Part shown: in pieces, positions 1 through 9,175 of the stretch
How the letters are laid out: each line of letters starts with the position of its first letter
Position numbering within the stretch: position 1 is the first letter of the stretch
NCBI RefSeq assembly: GCF_016919405.1
Contig: NZ_CP070352.1
Coordinates: 1,178,001-1,242,000, forward strand
Direction of reading: 5' to 3'
Length of the DNA: 64,000 nucleotides
Source: Ensifer sp. PDNC004
GTDB taxonomy: Bacteria > Pseudomonadota > Alphaproteobacteria > Rhizobiales > Rhizobiaceae
Notes under the pieces: generated by a model
The model's database searches: none
Told to the model about the DNA's origin: nothing
Seen by the model: only the letters and a program-made list of their open reading frames with translations
Position numbers and translations under genes: made by a program

Positions 1-228
1 GAGATCCTCGCCCGGGAGAAGGCCTATTCGCAACAGCTGCAACAGAGCGGCAAGTGGCGGCATATCTGGCGGATCGCCGGCCAGTACGCGAACTACAGCG
101 TCTTCGACGTGAAGGACAATGCCGAGCTGCACGAGCTTCTCTCGGGCCTGCCGCTCTTCAAGTTCATGCAGATCGAGGTCACGCCGCTGCTCCGGCACCC
201 ATCCTCGATCCGTGACGACGATAGCTAG
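1..228 (+). CDS. catC: Muconolactone delta-isomerase, C-terminal part (gene enters from the left edge)
   Basis: The reading frame is open from base 1 to the TAG at 226-228 and encodes 75 residues. The stretch with K-W-R-H-I-W-R-I-A-G-Q-Y and the later L-P-L-F-K-F-M matches the C-terminal half of CatC, a small (about 95 residues) ferredoxin-like-fold enzyme. It converts muconolactone to 3-oxoadipate enol-lactone in the catechol branch of the beta-ketoadipate pathway. The start lies outside the window, so its length and promoter are unknown. catA follows 75 bases later on the same strand, as expected for a cat/ben cluster. Identification rests on family knowledge and on this context. Confidence 0.88.
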   Translation, partial: EILAREKAYSQQLQQSGKWRHIWRIAGQYANYSVFDVKDNAELHELLSGLPLFKFMQIEVTPLLRHPSSIRDDDS

Positions 229-302
229 AATTTGTGAGCGCCGCGGCCGGGAGGTTTGGCAGGCGGCTCGAGCTTCAAGACAATCCAAGTGGAGGAATTG
301 AT

Positions 303-1241
303 ATGAGCGTGAAGATTTTCGACAAGCCGGAAACGCAAGCTTTCCTGAAGACCTTGAGCGGACTCGACAAGGACGGCGGCAATCCGCGCGTCAAGCAAAT
401 CGTGCACCGGGTGATGTCGGACCTGTTCAAGGCGATCGACGATCTCGACATCACGCCTGACGAATACTGGACCGGGATCGCCTGGCTGAACGAGATCGGC
501 GCTGCCGGCCAGGCCGGCCTCATCTCGCCCGGCCTCGGCCTCGATCACTTCCTCGACGAGCGTCTCGACGCGATCGACGAAGCGCTCGGCATCCAGAACC
601 AGACGCCACGCACCATCGAGGGCCCGCTCTATGTCGCTGGCGCGCCGGCTTCGGAAGGCTTTGCCCGTCTCGACGATGGCCGCGACACCAATGGTCAGCC
701 GCTGATCATGCACGGCACCGTCTATGACGCCAATGGCCAACCGCTGAAGGGCGCGACCGTCGAAGTCTGGCACTGCGATACCCGCGGCTTCTACTCGCAT
801 TTCGATCCGACCGGGCTGCAGGCGCCGTTCAACATGCGCCGCACGATCGTCACCGACGCCAAGGGCTGTTACAAGTTTCAGAGTATTGTGCCGCACGGCT
901 ACGGCGTGCCTCCGGGCAGCCCGACCGAGCAGTTGCTTTCCGCCCTCGGCCGCCATGGCCAGCGCCCGGCCCATATCCATTTCTTCATCAGCGCCGATGG
1001 CCACCGCAAGCTGACGACCCAGATCAACATCGCCGGCGACCCGCTGGTCAACGACGATTTCGCCTATGCGACCCGTGACGGCCTGGTGCCCGATGTCACC
1101 GAGCGCACCGACGAGGCGAGCATCAAGGCCAACAATCTCTCCGGCCCCTTCGCCGAGATTGTGTTCGACATCCATCTCACCTCGCTGGTGAACGGCGTCG
1201 ACAACCAGGTGAACGAGCAGCGCAAGCGCGCCGCCGCTTGA
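303..1241 (+). CDS. catA: Catechol 1,2-dioxygenase
   Basis: This 312-residue intradiol dioxygenase opens catechol to cis,cis-muconate using non-haem Fe(III). The four iron ligands of the family are visible: Tyr near 163 (G-F-Y-S-H-F-D), Tyr near 199 (H-G-Y-G-V-P), and two His near 223 and 225 (R-P-A-H-I-H-F). The N-terminal helical dimerisation domain precedes the beta-sandwich catalytic domain. The frame is open further upstream from a GTG at 234, but the ATG at 303 is preceded by GGAGG at a good distance and gives the usual family length. It takes the catechol made by benABCD just downstream. Confidence 0.95.
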   Translation: MSVKIFDKPETQAFLKTLSGLDKDGGNPRVKQIVHRVMSDLFKAIDDLDITPDEYWTGIAWLNEIGAAGQAGLISPGLGLDHFLDERLDAIDEALGIQNQTPRTIEGPLYVAGAPASEGFARLDDGRDTNGQPLIMHGTVYDANGQPLKGATVEVWHCDTRGFYSHFDPTGLQAPFNMRRTIVTDAKGCYKFQSIVPHGYGVPPGSPTEQLLSALGRHGQRPAHIHFFISADGHRKLTTQINIAGDPLVNDDFAYATRDGLVPDVTERTDEASIKANNLSGPFAEIVFDIHLTSLVNGVDNQVNEQRKRAAA

Positions 1242-1341
1242 TCACCTCTGCGGCGGCCGACTGAGCCGCCGCCCCCTGACATCAGACATTGTTGCAATCG
1301 CTAGAGCCGAGCACGGATCAGCTGGTTGCGGGAGAAGAACC

Positions 1342-2700
1342 ATGTCCGCAGTTATCGACAAAGCCCAAGCCCTCGACGACCTGCTCGCCACCGCGGTCGA
1401 GGACGATCATGAGGCCGGCTCCTTCCGCTGCCGCCGCGACATCTTCACCAACGAAGACCTCTTCGAGCTGGAGATGAAACACATCTTCGAAAGCAACTGG
1501 GTCTATCTCGCTCATGAGAGCCAGATCCCCGAGAACAACGACTATTACACCACCACGATCGGCCGGCAGCCGGTTGTCGTCACACGCGACAAGACGGGCG
1601 AACTGCACGCCGTCATCAATGCCTGCGCCCACCGCGGCGCCATGCTCTGCCGCCGCAAGCACGGTAACAAGGGCAGTTTCACCTGTCCTTTCCACGGATG
1701 GACTTTTTCCAACACCGGCAAGCTCCTGAAGGTGAAGGATGAAAAGACCACACAATATCCGCCGCAGTTCGCGAAAGACGGTTCGCACGATCTCAAGCGT
1801 GTCGCCCGTTTCGAAAGCTATCGCGGCTTCCTCTTCGGCAGCCTCAATCCGGATGTGACTTCACTCGCAGACTATCTCGGCGAAACTAAAGTCATCATCG
1901 ACCAGATCGTAGACCAGGCGCCCGGCGGGCTGGAAGTGCTGCGCGGCAACTCCTCCTATATCTACGACGGGAACTGGAAGCTGCAGATGGAGAACGGTTG
2001 CGATGGCTACCACGTCAGCTCCGTTCACTGGAACTATTCGGCGACCATGGGCCGGCGCCACGAGGAGGGCACCAAGGCGGTCGATGCTTCGAGCTGGAGC
2101 CGGTCCGTCGCCGGTGTCTACGGCTTCGACAATGGCCACATCCTGCTCTGGACCAACACCATGAACCCGGAGGTCCGGCCGATCTACAGCCACCGCGAGG
2201 AGATCAAGGCGCGCGTCGGCGAGGTGCAGGCGGATTTCATCGTCAACCAGACCCGCAATCTCTGCCTCTATCCGAACGTCTTCCTGATGGACCAGTTCAG
2301 CACGCAGATCCGCGTCACCCGTCCGATCAGCGTCGACAAGACCGAGATCAGCATCTTCTGCTTTGCACCCAAGGGCGAAAGTGCTGCCGATCGCACCCTG
2401 CGCATCCGCCAGTACGAGGACTTCTTCAACGTCTCCGGCATGGGTACGGCCGACGATCTCGAGGAGTTCCGCGCCTGCCAGCAGGGTTATGCGGGCATTA
2501 CCGCGCTCTGGAACGACCTGTCGCGCGGTGCGCCGCTCTGGATCGACGGACCCGATGAGAATGCCAAGCGCATGGGGCTTCAGCCGCTGCTCTCCGGCGA
2601 GCGCAGCGAGGACGAAGGCCTCTTCGTCCGACAGCACGAATATTGGGCGAAGGTCATGCGCGATGCGCTTGCCTTAGAGAGACAAGGAGCGGTCGCATGA
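1342..2700 (+). CDS. benA: Benzoate 1,2-dioxygenase, large (alpha) subunit
   Basis: A 452-residue Rieske non-haem iron oxygenase alpha subunit that hydroxylates benzoate to the cis-1,2-dihydrodiol with BenB and BenC. The Rieske motif C-x-H at about 95-97 and C-x2-H at about 115-118 is intact. The catalytic iron site follows near 221-226 (D-G-Y-H-V-S-S-V-H). The length matches BenA/XylX. The start has a GGAGAA sequence upstream. Its last codon overlaps the benB start, indicating translational coupling. Substrate could extend to substituted benzoates; sequence alone does not decide this. Confidence 0.94.
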   Translation: MSAVIDKAQALDDLLATAVEDDHEAGSFRCRRDIFTNEDLFELEMKHIFESNWVYLAHESQIPENNDYYTTTIGRQPVVVTRDKTGELHAVINACAHRGAMLCRRKHGNKGSFTCPFHGWTFSNTGKLLKVKDEKTTQYPPQFAKDGSHDLKRVARFESYRGFLFGSLNPDVTSLADYLGETKVIIDQIVDQAPGGLEVLRGNSSYIYDGNWKLQMENGCDGYHVSSVHWNYSATMGRRHEEGTKAVDASSWSRSVAGVYGFDNGHILLWTNTMNPEVRPIYSHREEIKARVGEVQADFIVNQTRNLCLYPNVFLMDQFSTQIRVTRPISVDKTEISIFCFAPKGESAADRTLRIRQYEDFFNVSGMGTADDLEEFRACQQGYAGITALWNDLSRGAPLWIDGPDENAKRMGLQPLLSGERSEDEGLFVRQHEYWAKVMRDALALERQGAVA

Positions 2701-3185
2701 CGATCTCCTATGACACCGCCTGCGCTTTCCTCTACCGCGAAGCGCGCCTGCTCGACGACCGGCAATGGGACGAATGGCTGACCTGCTATGCGACCGATGT
2801 TAGCTATTGGATGCCGGCCTGGGACGACGACGATCAACTCACCGAGGACCCGCAATCGCAGATCTCGCTGATCTACTATCCGAGCCGAGACGGCCTGGAG
2901 GATCGCGTCTTCCGCATCAAGACCGAACGCTCCGGTGCGTCGACGCCGGAGCCGCGCACCAGCCACAACGTGAACAATGTCGAGCTTGTGGCCGATCGCG
3001 GCGAGGAAGCGGACTTCCGCTACAACTTCCATACGCTCAACCACCGCTACAAGGTCACCGACCATTTCTTCGGCACCATGTTCGTCACGCTGCGCAAAAG
3101 CGGCGATGGGCTCGTGATCTCGCGCAAGAAGATCGTGCTGAAGAACGACTACATCCGCCAGGTCATCGACGTCTACCACATCTGA
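2697..3185 (+). CDS. benB: Benzoate 1,2-dioxygenase, small (beta) subunit
   Basis: A 162-residue beta subunit of the SnoaL-like/ring-hydroxylating-dioxygenase small-subunit fold. It has the typical N-terminal [10 protein letters not shown] and W-x2-W-L segment and the C-terminal basic strand R-K-K-I-V-L-K-N-D. It forms an alpha3beta3 hexamer with BenA and has a structural role. The ATG at 2697 overlaps the benA stop in an ATGA arrangement, which decides the start over an upstream in-frame start at 2643. Confidence 0.93.
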   Translation: MTISYDTACAFLYREARLLDDRQWDEWLTCYATDVSYWMPAWDDDDQLTEDPQSQISLIYYPSRDGLEDRVFRIKTERSGASTPEPRTSHNVNNVELVADRGEEADFRYNFHTLNHRYKVTDHFFGTMFVTLRKSGDGLVISRKKIVLKNDYIRQVIDVYHI

Positions 3186-3219
3186 TGACCGGCGCCTGAC
3201 AGGACTGGGAGGAACAACC

Positions 3220-4242
3220 ATGATCAGCTACAGGATCGCTTTGAATTTCGAGGACGGCGTGACCCGCTTCGTCGAATGCCGGGACGACGAGAAGGTGCTC
3301 GACGCCGCCTTCCGCAACAAGATCAACCTGCCGATGGACTGTTCCGACGGTGTCTGCGGCACCTGCAAGTGCCGCGCGGAAAGCGGCGCCTATGACCTCG
3401 GTGACGATTTCATCGACGACGCGCTGACGGCGGACGAGGCGGCAAGCGGGCTGGTGCTGACCTGCCAGATGAAGCCGTCGAGCGATTGCGTCATCGCCGT
3501 GCCGACGACGTCGTCCGCCTGCAAGACCGGGCAGCAGAAAATCTCGGCAACAGTCGCGCGTGTCACCCCGCACAATGATGCGGCGATCGTGCTGGAACTG
3601 GAGGTGGACGCAGCCCCCGCCTTCCTGCCCGGTCAATATGTCAACATCGACGTGCCCGGCAGCGGCCAGAGTCGGTCCTATTCCTTTTCGTCGGCGCCGG
3701 GCGAGCAGCGTCTCGGCTTCCTGATCAAGAAGATCCCGGGCGGTGTGATGAGCACCTGGCTGGAGCGCGCCGAAGTGGGCACGAAGCTCGATCTGACCGG
3801 CCCGCTCGGCAGTTTCTATCTGCGCGAAGTCCAGCGCCCGTTGTTGCTTCTCGCCGGTGGAACGGGCTTGGCGCCGTTCCTGTCGATGCTCGAACAACTC
3901 GCCCAGACGAACCGCGAGCAGAAGGTGCATCTGATCTACGGCGTCACCCGCGATCTCGACCTGGTGCTGGTCGACCATATCGAAGCCTATGCGAAACGCC
4001 TGCCCAACTTCACCTTCGCAACAGTCGTGGCTGATGCCGGCTCCAACCATCCGCGCAAGGGCTGGGTGACCCAGCACATGCCCGAGGACGTGCTCAATGG
4101 CGGGGACGTCGACGTCTATCTCTGCGGCCCGCCGCCGATGGTCGACGCGGTGCGCAAGCACCTCGACGACACCGGGGTGAAACCCAACAGCTTCCACTAC
4201 GAAAAATTCACGCCGAATGTGGTCGCGAAGGTGGCGGCATGA
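3220..4242 (+). CDS. benC: Benzoate 1,2-dioxygenase electron-transfer component (ferredoxin-FAD reductase)
   Basis: A 340-residue three-domain reductase that passes electrons from NADH to BenA. An N-terminal plant-type [2Fe-2S] domain has Cys at about 41, 46, 49 and 82. A FAD-binding domain with R-S-Y-S-F-S follows near 145-150, then a NAD-binding domain with the G-G-T-G-L-A-P motif and C-terminal C-G-P-P-P-M-V. The start has GGAGGAAC upstream. It overlaps benD by four bases (ATGA), so the ben genes form one translationally coupled operon. Confidence 0.94.
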   Translation: MISYRIALNFEDGVTRFVECRDDEKVLDAAFRNKINLPMDCSDGVCGTCKCRAESGAYDLGDDFIDDALTADEAASGLVLTCQMKPSSDCVIAVPTTSSACKTGQQKISATVARVTPHNDAAIVLELEVDAAPAFLPGQYVNIDVPGSGQSRSYSFSSAPGEQRLGFLIKKIPGGVMSTWLERAEVGTKLDLTGPLGSFYLREVQRPLLLLAGGTGLAPFLSMLEQLAQTNREQKVHLIYGVTRDLDLVLVDHIEAYAKRLPNFTFATVVADAGSNHPRKGWVTQHMPEDVLNGGDVDVYLCGPPPMVDAVRKHLDDTGVKPNSFHYEKFTPNVVAKVAA

Positions 4243-5024
4243 CCTCCGCGCGCTTCGAAGGTCGTTTTGCCGGCAAGGTTCTCGTCGTTACCGGTGCGGC
4301 GCAAGGCATCGGCCGCGCCGTGGCGCTGCGCGCGACTGCCGAAGGCGGCAAGGTGGTGTTCGTCGATCGCGCCGATTTCGTCGCCGAGGTGGCGGCGGAG
4401 GCGGGCAGGGAGCGGGCGGCTTTCGTTGCTGATCTCGAAACCCATGAGGGGGCAGCCGCAGCGATGCGCTTTGCCGCCGATACATTCGGCGGCATCGATA
4501 TCTTGATCAACAATGTCGGCGGCGCGATCCGCATGCGTCCCTTCTCGGAGTTCGAACCGGCACAGATCGATGCGGAAATCCGCCGCTCGCTGATGCCGAC
4601 GCTCTATTGCTGCCATGCCGTGCTGCCGCATCTTTATGCCCGCGGCGGCGGCACCATCGTCAACGTGTCGTCTAACGCCACGCGTGGCATTCACCGTGTG
4701 CCCTATTCGGCAGCCAAGGGCGGCGTCAACGCCATCACCCAATCGCTGGCGATGGAGCTTGCCGAGCGCAATATCCGCGTCGTCGCCACCGCACCCGGCG
4801 GAACGGAAGCGCCGCCGCGCCGTATTCCACGCAATGCCGCGGGCGACAGCGACGCCGAAAAGGCCTGGATGGGCGAGGTCGTCGCCCAGGTAAAGCAGTC
4901 GAGCTTCATGAAGCGCTACGGCAGCATCGAGGAGCAGGCGGCGCCGATCCTTTTTCTGGCCTCGGACGAGGCCTCCTACATCACCGGCAACGTGCTGCCG
5001 GTCGCCGGCGGCGATCTCGGCTGA
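4239..5024 (+). CDS. benD: cis-1,2-dihydroxycyclohexadiene carboxylate dehydrogenase (SDR family)
   Basis: A 261-residue classical short-chain dehydrogenase that oxidises and decarboxylates the benzoate diol to catechol with NAD+. The cofactor motif T-G-x3-G-I-G is near residues 13-20, N-N-V-G near 90, and the catalytic Y-x3-K in Y-S-A-A-K near 158. The start overlaps the benC stop. Together with catA upstream it completes benzoate to muconate within this window. Confidence 0.93.
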   Translation: MTSARFEGRFAGKVLVVTGAAQGIGRAVALRATAEGGKVVFVDRADFVAEVAAEAGRERAAFVADLETHEGAAAAMRFAADTFGGIDILINNVGGAIRMRPFSEFEPAQIDAEIRRSLMPTLYCCHAVLPHLYARGGGTIVNVSSNATRGIHRVPYSAAKGGVNAITQSLAMELAERNIRVVATAPGGTEAPPRRIPRNAAGDSDAEKAWMGEVVAQVKQSSFMKRYGSIEEQAAPILFLASDEASYITGNVLPVAGGDLG

Positions 5025-5062
5025 CGGTTGTTTTTTGAAACGCGCAAACACCTGGGGAGGAG

Positions 5063-6397
5063 ATGATGCGCTCTATCGATGTGAATGAGGCGATTGACGG
5101 GAGCCCGCTCGGGCGCTTCCAGTGGATGGTAGTGGCGTTGACCGCCCTACTTTTGATCGTTGACGGCTACGACGTCTTCGTAGCCGGCACGGTGCTGCCG
5201 ACGCTGATCAAGGAATGGGGCCTGAGCAAGCCGCAGGCTGGCGCGCTGCAGGCCTGGGCGCTGTTCGGCATGATGTTCGGCGCGCTGATCTTCGGGCCGC
5301 TCGCTGACCGGATCGGCCGCAAGAAAGGCATCGCCATCAGCTTTCTGCTGTTTACGCTCTCCACCCTTCTGACCGGCTTTGCCAATTCGCCGGAGCAGTT
5401 CAAGGTCTTCCGGTTCTTCGCCGGTCTCGGCTGCGGCGGGTTGATGCCGAATGCCGTCGCCTTGATGAACGAATATGCGCCGAAGCGGCTGCGCGGCACG
5501 CTGGTGGCGCTGATGTTCTCCGGCTACTCGGTCGGCGGCATGGTCGCCGCCGGTCTCGGCATCGGCCTTATTCCGTCCTATGGCTGGAAGCCGATGTTCT
5601 TCATCGCCGCCGTGCCGCTGCTCCTCTTGCCCGTGATCCTCTGGAAGCTGCCGGAATCGCTCGGCTTCCTCATCCGTCAGGGCAAGCAGGACGAGGCCAA
5701 GCGCATCTACGCCAAGATCGACCCGAACGCGCGTCTTGGCGCCACCGACAGGCTGGTCTTCTCCGAGACGAAGGGTGCTTCCGCATCGGTGCTGGAGCTC
5801 TTCCGCCATCAGCGGACGCTGCGCACCGTCATGCTCTGGGTCGCCTTCTTCTGCTGCCTGCTGCTCGTCTATCTCCTGTCGTCCTGGCTGCCGAAGGTAC
5901 TTCAGGAAGCCGGTTATGCGGAAAAGGCAAGCCTGCTCAGCCTGTTCTCGCTGAATTTCGGCGGCATGGTCGGCGCGATCGCCGGCGGCTGGCTCGGCGA
6001 CCGCTTCGGCTTGCCGAAGGTGGTGGTCGGTTTCTTCGTTGCCGCCGCCTTCTCGATCGCGCTGATCGGCTTCAATCCGCCGACGGGTGTCCTGTTTCTG
6101 ATGGTCTTTGTTGCCGGCGCCACTACGATCGGCACGCAGATCCTGCTCTATGCGAGCGTGGCGCAGCTCTACAACCTGTCGGTTCGCTCCACCGGGCTCG
6201 GCTGGGCCTCCGGCGTTGGCCGCATCGGCGCGATCGTCGGCCCGACGCTCGGCGGCGTGCTCCTGGCGCAGGAGCTTCCGCTGCAGCAGAACTTCGCGAT
6301 CTTCGCCATCCCGGCGGCGATCTCAGCCGTCGCCATGCTGGTCTTCGCGGTCAGCAATGCTCGCCGTGTCGAGATCGCACGTCTGGCGGCCGCATAG
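5063..6397 (+). CDS. Aromatic acid:H+ symporter of the MFS family (BenK/PcaK-like)
   Basis: A 444-residue major facilitator with about 12 hydrophobic segments. The AAHS subfamily marks are present: an acidic D-G-Y-D in the first membrane segment and the loop motif G-P-L-A-D-R-I-G-R-K-K after segment 2, repeated in weaker form as G-W-L-G-D-R-F-G. It sits 38 bases behind benD with GGGGAGGAG before the ATG, so benzoate uptake is the likeliest role. 4-hydroxybenzoate, protocatechuate or muconate cannot be excluded. It acts in the inner membrane. Confidence 0.87.
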   Translation: MMRSIDVNEAIDGSPLGRFQWMVVALTALLLIVDGYDVFVAGTVLPTLIKEWGLSKPQAGALQAWALFGMMFGALIFGPLADRIGRKKGIAISFLLFTLSTLLTGFANSPEQFKVFRFFAGLGCGGLMPNAVALMNEYAPKRLRGTLVALMFSGYSVGGMVAAGLGIGLIPSYGWKPMFFIAAVPLLLLPVILWKLPESLGFLIRQGKQDEAKRIYAKIDPNARLGATDRLVFSETKGASASVLELFRHQRTLRTVMLWVAFFCCLLLVYLLSSWLPKVLQEAGYAEKASLLSLFSLNFGGMVGAIAGGWLGDRFGLPKVVVGFFVAAAFSIALIGFNPPTGVLFLMVFVAGATTIGTQILLYASVAQLYNLSVRSTGLGWASGVGRIGAIVGPTLGGVLLAQELPLQQNFAIFAIPAAISAVAMLVFAVSNARRVEIARLAAA

Positions 6398-6413
6398 GTC
6401 GAGGCGAGGCGGT

Positions 6414-6431
6414 CGGGCCATGAAAGGCCCG
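6414..6431 (+). terminator. Hairpin after the MFS transporter gene
   Basis: A six-base stem CGGGCC/GGCCCG encloses the loop ATGAAA, 16 bases after the transporter stop. No T-run follows, so it may be an mRNA-end or attenuating hairpin and not a full terminator. Confidence 0.35.
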
Positions 6432-6518
6432 GTTGCCACCCCTTGAGCGCGCGCTGTCGATATCTACCTATTGCAGGGCGCGTGCCACCTGAGGCGCAGT
6501 GTTGCGCCAAGAACGACA

Positions 6519-6540
6519 AAGCCGCCCTCGCTGGCGGCTT
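6519..6540 (+). terminator. Hairpin in the leader of pcaD
   Basis: An eight-base perfect stem AAGCCGCC/GGCGGCTT encloses a six-base loop and ends 22 bases before the pcaD start. It could separate pcaD expression from the ben operon by attenuation. There is no clear T-run, so the function is inferred only from position and shape. Confidence 0.4.
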
Positions 6541-6562
6541 CCCCGATCGGAGCTTCTCTTTC

Positions 6563-7348
6563 ATGGCCTATTTCGACCTGCCCAGCCACCGGCTTCACTA
6601 CCGCATCGACGGCGACCAGAGCGGCAACGCGCCCTGGCTGCTCTTCTGCAATTCGCTCGGCACGGACCTCTCCATGTGGGATGCGCAGATCGCTGATCTG
6701 TCGCCGCATTTCCGCGTGCTGCGCTATGATCGCCGCGGCCATGGCCGCTCCTCGGCGCCGCCGCCGCCCTATGCGCTGTCCGACCTCGGCCAGGATGTGC
6801 TCGCGCTCATGGATGGCCTGGGGATCGAGCGGACACATTTCTGCGGCCTGTCGATCGGGGGCCTGACCGGACAATGGCTCGGTATCCATGCCGGCAAACG
6901 TCTCGACAAGATCGTGCTCTGTGCCACGGCGGCGCGGATCGGGACGCCCGAGAGCTGGGGCACCCGCATCGATAGCGTGCGGGTGGACGGTCTCGCAGGG
7001 CTCGCCGCGGCCACGGCAGAACGCTGGTTCAGCCCGCAGTTTGCAGCCAGCTACCCGCAAGCCGTCGATCGCACTCTGGGCGCGTTCACCGCCACCTCGA
7101 CGGACGGCTACAAAGGTGGCTGCACTGCGCTCGCGGGCGCGGATCTGAGGGAGGAGATCGTAGCGATTGCCAACCCCGTGCTCGCCATCTCCGGCAACGG
7201 CGATCCGGTATGCCCGCCGGCGGACCTCGAATATATCGCCGCCCGGGTGCAGCGAGGCCGGCACCTGTCGCTGCCTGGTCGGCATATCGTCAATATCGAG
7301 TCGGCAAAGGCCTTCAATTCGGAGCTTCTCGACTTCCTTCGGCCATAG
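6563..7348 (+). CDS. pcaD: 3-oxoadipate enol-lactonase
   Basis: A 261-residue alpha/beta hydrolase that opens 3-oxoadipate enol-lactone to 3-oxoadipate, the step after CatC. The nucleophile elbow C-G-L-S-I-G-G puts Ser near residue 95. The catalytic His is in G-R-H-I-V-N-I-E near 244, and the N-terminal segment L-H-Y-R-I-D-G is typical of PcaD. The ATG at 6563 fits the family N-terminus; the frame extends to 6443 without homologous sequence. No good Shine-Dalgarno is visible and a hairpin lies just upstream. pcaIJ and pcaF are not in the window. Confidence 0.88.
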   Translation: MAYFDLPSHRLHYRIDGDQSGNAPWLLFCNSLGTDLSMWDAQIADLSPHFRVLRYDRRGHGRSSAPPPPYALSDLGQDVLALMDGLGIERTHFCGLSIGGLTGQWLGIHAGKRLDKIVLCATAARIGTPESWGTRIDSVRVDGLAGLAAATAERWFSPQFAASYPQAVDRTLGAFTATSTDGYKGGCTALAGADLREEIVAIANPVLAISGNGDPVCPPADLEYIAARVQRGRHLSLPGRHIVNIESAKAFNSELLDFLRP

Positions 7349-7489
7349 GTGCCGCGCAGATCCGTCACTTGATCGGAACGAGCGGCGACGCCTTCGCCGG
7401 CGGTGCCAGTCGCAAGCTCAGACGTGGCTCCGAACAATCCTGAAAGCGGCCAATCATGAAGGCGGAGACCAACGTTCAGGCGGGCCGCG

Positions 7490-7969
7490 TCAGCCATCGA
7501 GCCAGGCGGCAAGACTGTCAAGCGTCTGCAGCCCGTACTCCACCGCGCCGAAGTCGATGACCGCTTGGCGGCGCTCGCGACTTGGGTGAAGCTGGCGCAG
7601 GGTCAGCACGGTCTTGCCGTCGGCCTGTTCATCGAAAGTAATCGTCATATAGAAGCGATCGGGGTCATCGGGCTCAGCAGTGCCATAGTCCACTACGATC
7701 AATTCGTTGGGCACGATCTTCAGGAAGCGCATCAGACTGGGGAAGCGCTGCTGCCGATCATCAAACTCGCCCACCATGTCGAAGCGCCATACCCCGCCCT
7801 CACGGATGTCAGCCTCATGGTTCTCGATGCTGAAGCCAGCCGGGCCATACCATTGTGCCAGCGCTTGCGGGTCCATCCAGGCGGCGAAAACCTTTTGTCG
7901 CGGGTGCTTCAGCACCTTGACCAAAACGATTTCGCGGTCGGGCGACCAGGTCTCAAAAATCGGTTCCAT
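7490..7969 (-). CDS. SRPBCC/AHSA1-domain protein
   Basis: A 159-residue START/Bet v 1-like protein of the AHSA1 (CalC-like) type. It shows the family segments P-R-Q-K-V-F-A-A-W, W-Y-G-P-A-G-F, G-G-V-W-R-F-D-M and the C-terminal G-x2-Q-T-L-D-x-L-A-A-W-L. Such proteins bind hydrophobic ligands; no substrate is known. It begins nine bases after the ArsR-type regulator on the same strand. ArsR-SRPBCC pairs are common in Rhizobiales and are usually co-regulated. Confidence 0.82.
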   Translation of the reverse strand: MEPIFETWSPDREIVLVKVLKHPRQKVFAAWMDPQALAQWYGPAGFSIENHEADIREGGVWRFDMVGEFDDRQQRFPSLMRFLKIVPNELIVVDYGTAEPDDPDRFYMTITFDEQADGKTVLTLRQLHPSRERRQAVIDFGAVEYGLQTLDSLAAWLDG

Positions 7970-7978
7970 TGCCGCTCC

Positions 7979-8302
7979 CTACGTCTTGTCCAGATAGGCT
8001 TCCAATCGGTCGAGCCGTTCGGCCCAACGTCGTCGCTCCGCTTCCATCCAGGTTGCCGCCTCTTCAAAGCGCCCCCGCTCCAGTCGACACCAGCGGCTGC
8101 GGCCACGTTTCTCGCTTGCGATAAGTCCGCAATCTTCAAGCACCTTGAGGTGCTGGGCGAAGGAGGGCAGTGCCATGTCGAAGGGCTCGGCAAGGACACT
8201 CACGGGCATCTCCCCGTCCGCAAGCCGTGAAACAACGGCGCGGCGCGTCGGGTCGCTGAGTGCATGGAAGGCAAGGTCAAGCGGGGTCGAATGATAGGGC
8301 AT
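7979..8302 (-). CDS. ArsR-family transcriptional regulator
   Basis: A 107-residue winged-helix repressor with the canonical opening L-D-x-A-F-H-A-L-S-D-P-T-R-R and recognition region S-F-A-Q-H-L-K-V-L-E-D-C-G-L-I. There are no metal-binding Cys pairs, so it belongs to the non-metal group that accompanies SRPBCC proteins. The ATG at 8302 was chosen because the ArsR fold starts there; an upstream in-frame start at 8410 would run through the divergent promoter. It is divergent from the reductase gene at 8410, and two dyads lie between them. Confidence 0.87.
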   Translation of the reverse strand: MPYHSTPLDLAFHALSDPTRRAVVSRLADGEMPVSVLAEPFDMALPSFAQHLKVLEDCGLIASEKRGRSRWCRLERGRFEEAATWMEAERRRWAERLDRLEAYLDKT

Positions 8303-8345
8303 GCGCCACACTAAAGCGGACCGCGCACGCGCGTCAATGATAATA

Positions 8346-8393
8346 AGGTACTTGCCTTTGTATTCGGGTGAAATTAATAAGGCATCTACCTTA
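8346..8393. promoter_or_regulatory. Two AAGG-N6-CCTT dyads, candidate ArsR operators
   Basis: AAGGTACTTGCCTT (8346-8359) and AAGGCATCTACCTT (8380-8393) lie 34 bases apart between the divergent ArsR and reductase genes. One copy is almost the reverse complement of the other, with only the two central bases different. The spacing is close to three helical turns. They are the best candidates for the binding sites of the adjacent ArsR protein and would control both directions. Confidence 0.6.
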
Positions 8394-8409
8394 CTATTAG
8401 GAGAGACCA

Positions 8410-9051
8410 ATGTCAGTTCGTGTCGATCTCAACATTTCCCTGGACGGTTTCGCGACAACCACAGATCAGACCCCGGACAATCCGTTTGGCGCTGATTGGC
8501 CGCGTCTGGTTGCCGCCTATGCTGCGACCCGAACGATGCGGGAGCGCGTGTTCAAGGACACGTCCGGAGCGGGCACCACGGGCGTCGATGAGCAATATGC
8601 GCAGTCATACTTCTCAAACATCGGTGCTGAGATTATGGGCGCCGCCATGTTCGGATTTCACGCGCACCCAAACGATCCCGACTGGCGCGGCTGGTGGGGG
8701 GAAGAACCTCCGTTTCGTGTCCCGGTCTTCGTGCTCACGCACAAGCCGCGGCCTCCGATCGAGATGGCCGGAGGCACCACATTTCATTTTCTGAACACGT
8801 CCCTTGCCGATGCACTCCAGCAGGCGACGAGCGCCGCTGACGGTAAGGATGTCCGTATTGGCGGCGGACCCACGGTCGTGCGCGCCTATCTCAAGGCAGG
8901 CCTTGTCGATAGCTTGCACGTGGCGATCGCACCCATCCTGCTCGGGCGGGGTATCCGTCTTTGGGACGATCTGCGCGGGTTGGAGGCCGGCTACACCGTC
9001 AAGGCAGAAACGGCCGAGAGTGGGACCGTCCACCTCACGTTTCAGCGCTAG
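8410..9051 (+). CDS. RibD C-terminal/dihydrofolate reductase-like protein
   Basis: A 213-residue member of the RibD_C/DHFR-like reductase family, with the N-terminal L-N-I-S-L-D-G-F-A. The later nucleotide-binding segment V-R-I-G-G-G-P-T-V-V-R-A-Y-L-x-A-G-L-V-D is followed by I-A-P-I-L-L-G-R-G-I-R-L-W-D. Members use NAD(P)H; the substrate is unknown and it is not the essential folate enzyme. AGGAGAG precedes the ATG. It is divergent from the ArsR gene and probably controlled by it. Confidence 0.8.
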   Translation: MSVRVDLNISLDGFATTTDQTPDNPFGADWPRLVAAYAATRTMRERVFKDTSGAGTTGVDEQYAQSYFSNIGAEIMGAAMFGFHAHPNDPDWRGWWGEEPPFRVPVFVLTHKPRPPIEMAGGTTFHFLNTSLADALQQATSAADGKDVRIGGGPTVVRAYLKAGLVDSLHVAIAPILLGRGIRLWDDLRGLEAGYTVKAETAESGTVHLTFQR

Positions 9052-9175
9052 CAGCGGACCAGAGCGATGGCAGCTTCTCGTCTCCTCGGACGATGCCATC
9101 TCTCCGGGCAAGACCGAAATCGAACAGACCGAGCGCAGGGCGACGTGTCATCGCCCTGCGGCCAGTATGACGAAG

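Noticed and set aside
234..302. Upstream GTG start for catA
   Set aside because: The added 23 residues have no family match, and the ATG at 303 has a proper GGAGG.
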